Part shown: piece by piece, positions 61,881 through 64,000 of the stretch
Layout: the number at the start of each line of letters is the position of its first letter
Numbering within the stretch: the first letter of the stretch is position 1
DNA from: Rhabdophis nuchalis
Taxonomy: Eukaryota > Chordata > Lepidosauria > Squamata > Natricidae
NCBI GenBank assembly: GCA_039707465.1
Contig: CM077643.1
Location: forward strand, 329,037,419-329,101,418
Direction: 5' to 3'
Length of the DNA: 64,000 nt
Program-made: the position numbers and the translations under genes
Notes under the pieces: model-generated
Told to the model about the DNA's origin: nothing
Database searches by the model: none
Seen by the model: the letters and a program-made list of their open reading frames with translations, nothing else

Positions 61881-62769
61881 ACATATTCCAAGGAAACTTT
61901 TATCTCCTGTGGTTATAGCTGTCAGGCTTGGAAGCCATCTTTGCATAGGGCCTCAAGCCTGCCACATCTTCAAACATATTCTTCTGTGGGAAACTGGCAG
62001 GGGGCATTGTATGGAGCAGGGGAGATATAGAGCCAAAATAACATTCCTTCTCAGAGAGTCACGGTCGCCTCGTCCCTGCACATGGACGGTTGTGGATGGA
62101 AGGAATCTTCCTTCGTGCCAATGACTGTTTGGACCATATGATGGACCATATGGTGGGTGTTGGGACAGGGTCTTGAACATTCAACTGGGTGGGGAAAACT
62201 TTGAAGTTTCAGATTCGGGTTTTTCTGATGTGCCAATATGTCTCTTAAAATAAATTGAAACTTTGAGGAATCTCTAACCTTGGACTCTTACTGGATTGAC
62301 AATGCTATTTAGAACCCTCACATTAGCTTTATTAACTGCAGAAATCTTCCATTGGCTTAATGTTTGCATTTATCTGTGGATAATGGATTTAACTCTGGTT
62401 TCTTTATATATTTCTTTACTCATAACAAAATATACATGTTCTAAGGGTTATTTTTAAAGCCGGAGCAAAACCGAACTATCAGTTATCTTCTTACCAATTC
62501 CTCTTCTATGTCTGCTAAAGTATTAATTTTTTATCTCAGAGGCAGTTTTCAGAAACAAGTTTTCATTCCTTCTAGCATCATTATTTTCCCATAAAGCAGT
62601 TTCTCCTTGGCTTTGCTGGTACCTCCTGCTGCTTGGGAATAAAAAGCTTGCAGCTTCTTCAGACAAAAGCAGTGTATCTTTTTCCCATCTTGGGTAACTG
62701 ATTTTGGCAGGATTTATTTTCCAAAAGTAGTGGGGAGGTAATGGAGAGAAAGAGAAAAATCGAATAGGT
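61881..62769. other. EXO1 downstream flank, no strong feature
   Basis: A short imperfect repeat gaccatatgatggaccatatgg at 62131-62152. Nothing else recognised. Confidence 0.5.
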
Positions 62770-63535
62770 TTCCGGTTTCTGAAGACGACGGATGTGCTTT
62801 GTGCTTTGTCCGCCGCTTGCTGTACCGGTAGACTTCTTCGGAAGCACAGAAGACCTGGGGGGGGGGGCTTCTGCTGTAGGAGCGACTCACTGGGATCCCC
62901 CAGCCTGGCGGCGGCCAGTGAAATGCCCCCAGCCTCGCTCTAGGAGCTGGTGAGCAAAAAGGGGGGGCAAACTTTGCCTCTTCGCCGGATGGAACTCGTG
63001 AGCAATGAGCAGAATAAGAAGAGTAGCTGAAATGCCGGAGGTGAAAGACGCTCCCTAATCTCTTGAATTGCAGATGAAGGATAAGCGATAAATCACTGTA
63101 AGTGCTAGTTCAATCAACTTAGAATGGAGATTGGAGGGGGGAGTTTTCAACCCCCCCCCCTCGGACGAAGCGGCAATTAAGCGATCCTTCTCCATTGAAA
63201 TGGAGAGAGGAAGGATTAACTTGCTATTTGAACAAACTATGGGAAAGATACGATTGTATTGTATCGCATCTGCAACAGTCTTTCACGAAGCTCTTTTAAA
63301 AAAAGAAAGTAAATGGAACTTTCACTTTTCTTCCTGTCAGAAGGCGGGGCAAGATGGCTCCTCTTTGTTCTCTGCTTATAACTCCTCTACAGTGGTGAAG
63401 CTTTTCCCTCCATAATTACCAAAGAAGGATTATAAACTTTTTACTTCAGACATTCCTCCCAGAGGCTCTCAAGTCTCTCCCAATATGTGGACTCCTGGTT
63501 GTGGACTGTAAGATTTCCTTTTTCTAAAGTGAACT
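62770..63535 (+). mobile_element. L1 5' UTR-like block
   Basis: From 63123, ggagattggaggggggagttttcaacccccccccctcgg...agcggc parallels the start of the HAL1-like element at 19,049 (gaggggggtgtttgttggttaaaccccccctcgg...agcggc). Both run through gtaagc/ctc-rich leaders typical of a 5' UTR. An L2 tail interrupts it at about 63,538, before any ORF1. The GC-rich 62,770-63,060 part may belong to the same leader. The left edge is uncertain. Confidence 0.5.
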
Positions 63536-63537
63536 CT

Positions 63538-64000
63538 TAATTTAATTTAATTTAATTTATTTAGACTTATAAACCGCAACCTATCTCCCCGAAGGGACTG
63601 AGGGCAGTGCACAGGAAGTTAAAAGAGTTATAAATATAAATCGATAAATATAACCATATAAAATATACCAACAATAAAAACTAATTAAATTTGACAAGCC
63701 CTGTGCTAAAAATTTAATAAAACCCCCTAATTAAAACATCACCCAGTTTAACACAGTCGATATACAATGGGCCCAAGGACTAGGCCAAGCCGGCTAGATG
63801 GAATAAGTGCGGAAGAGACGGAGGTCCGAGATGGTCCGGAGATTGGGGGGAAGGTCGTTCCAGAGGGCTGGGCCCGCCACAGAGAAGGCCCTTTCCCTAG
63901 GGGTCGCCAACTGGCATTGCCCGGCTGGCGGCACCCGGAGAAGGCCCACTTTATGGGAGTGAACCGGTTGAAGGGATGTATGAGGCAGGAGACGGTCTCA
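63538..64000 (-). mobile_element. L2 LINE 3' end, cut by window edge
   Basis: (TTTAA)n, aaccgcaacctatctccccgaagggactgagggcagtgcacagg, then the C-terminal block (ccagagggctgggcccgccacagagaaggccc). It continues past the window. Confidence 0.85.

Noticed and set aside
62770..63060. GC-rich block as promoter of the next gene downstream of EXO1
   Set aside because: It continues into a leader shared with the HAL1-like element and is followed by no splice-supported coding exon in the window.

Overview
The window is genomic DNA from a vertebrate, almost certainly a squamate reptile (snake more likely than lizard, not proven). The evidence is two multi-exon vertebrate genes with GT-AG introns, set among a dense squamate-type repeat load: CR1, L2 and BovB LINEs, a HAL1-like L1, tRNA-derived SINEs, many short hAT elements with 8-bp target duplications (one SPIN-like), LTR-like remnants and many microsatellites.

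Positions 1-29,530 hold the 3' part of WDR64 (+ strand). Eleven exons can be placed, all phase-consistent, encoding WD40 blades and the C-terminus and ending in TGA at 29,485-29,487 with a nearby AATAAA. The introns carry BovB and L2 relics, a solo-LTR-like insertion with a 6-bp duplication, several hAT miniature elements, a 1.6-kb L1 derivative that keeps only ORF1, and a nested structure at 22.65-29.17 kb. In the nest an old CR1 is split by two hAT insertions; the larger one contains an almost intact opposite-strand CR1 (955-aa ORF2) and a 1.4-kb polypurine tract with a 110-bp minisatellite.

Positions 29,530-40,380 are intergenic and mostly transposon: two L2 LINEs placed 5'-to-5' around an LTR-like block, a third L2 fragment, hAT-type miniature elements, and a SINE with a CR1-like tail just upstream of a CpG-rich promoter.

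Positions 40,380-61,880 hold all of EXO1 (exonuclease 1). Twelve coding exons join in frame into a 762-residue protein with every nuclease active-site acid and the SRFF MLH1-binding box. WDR64 followed by EXO1 on the same strand is the order known from mammals.

The most unusual feature is in the EXO1 intron at 54,452-56,388. Five 47-nt segments match the complete hammerhead ribozyme core (CUGANGA, stem II, GAAA, stem III ending in UC, stem I), with compensatory base-pair changes between copies in all three stems. At least two are directly preceded on their own strand by tRNA-like sequence with Pol III A and B boxes, and a third by a B-box relic. Two lie as direct repeats 262 bp apart, and others lie in long palindromes. 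This looks like a tRNA-hammerhead SINE/retrozyme-like family, probably related to Penelope-like elements. A related inverted pair lies at 61.08-61.22 kb.

Positions 61,900-64,000 hold EXO1 downstream sequence, a GC-rich block resembling an L1 5' UTR, and another L2 3' end running off the window.
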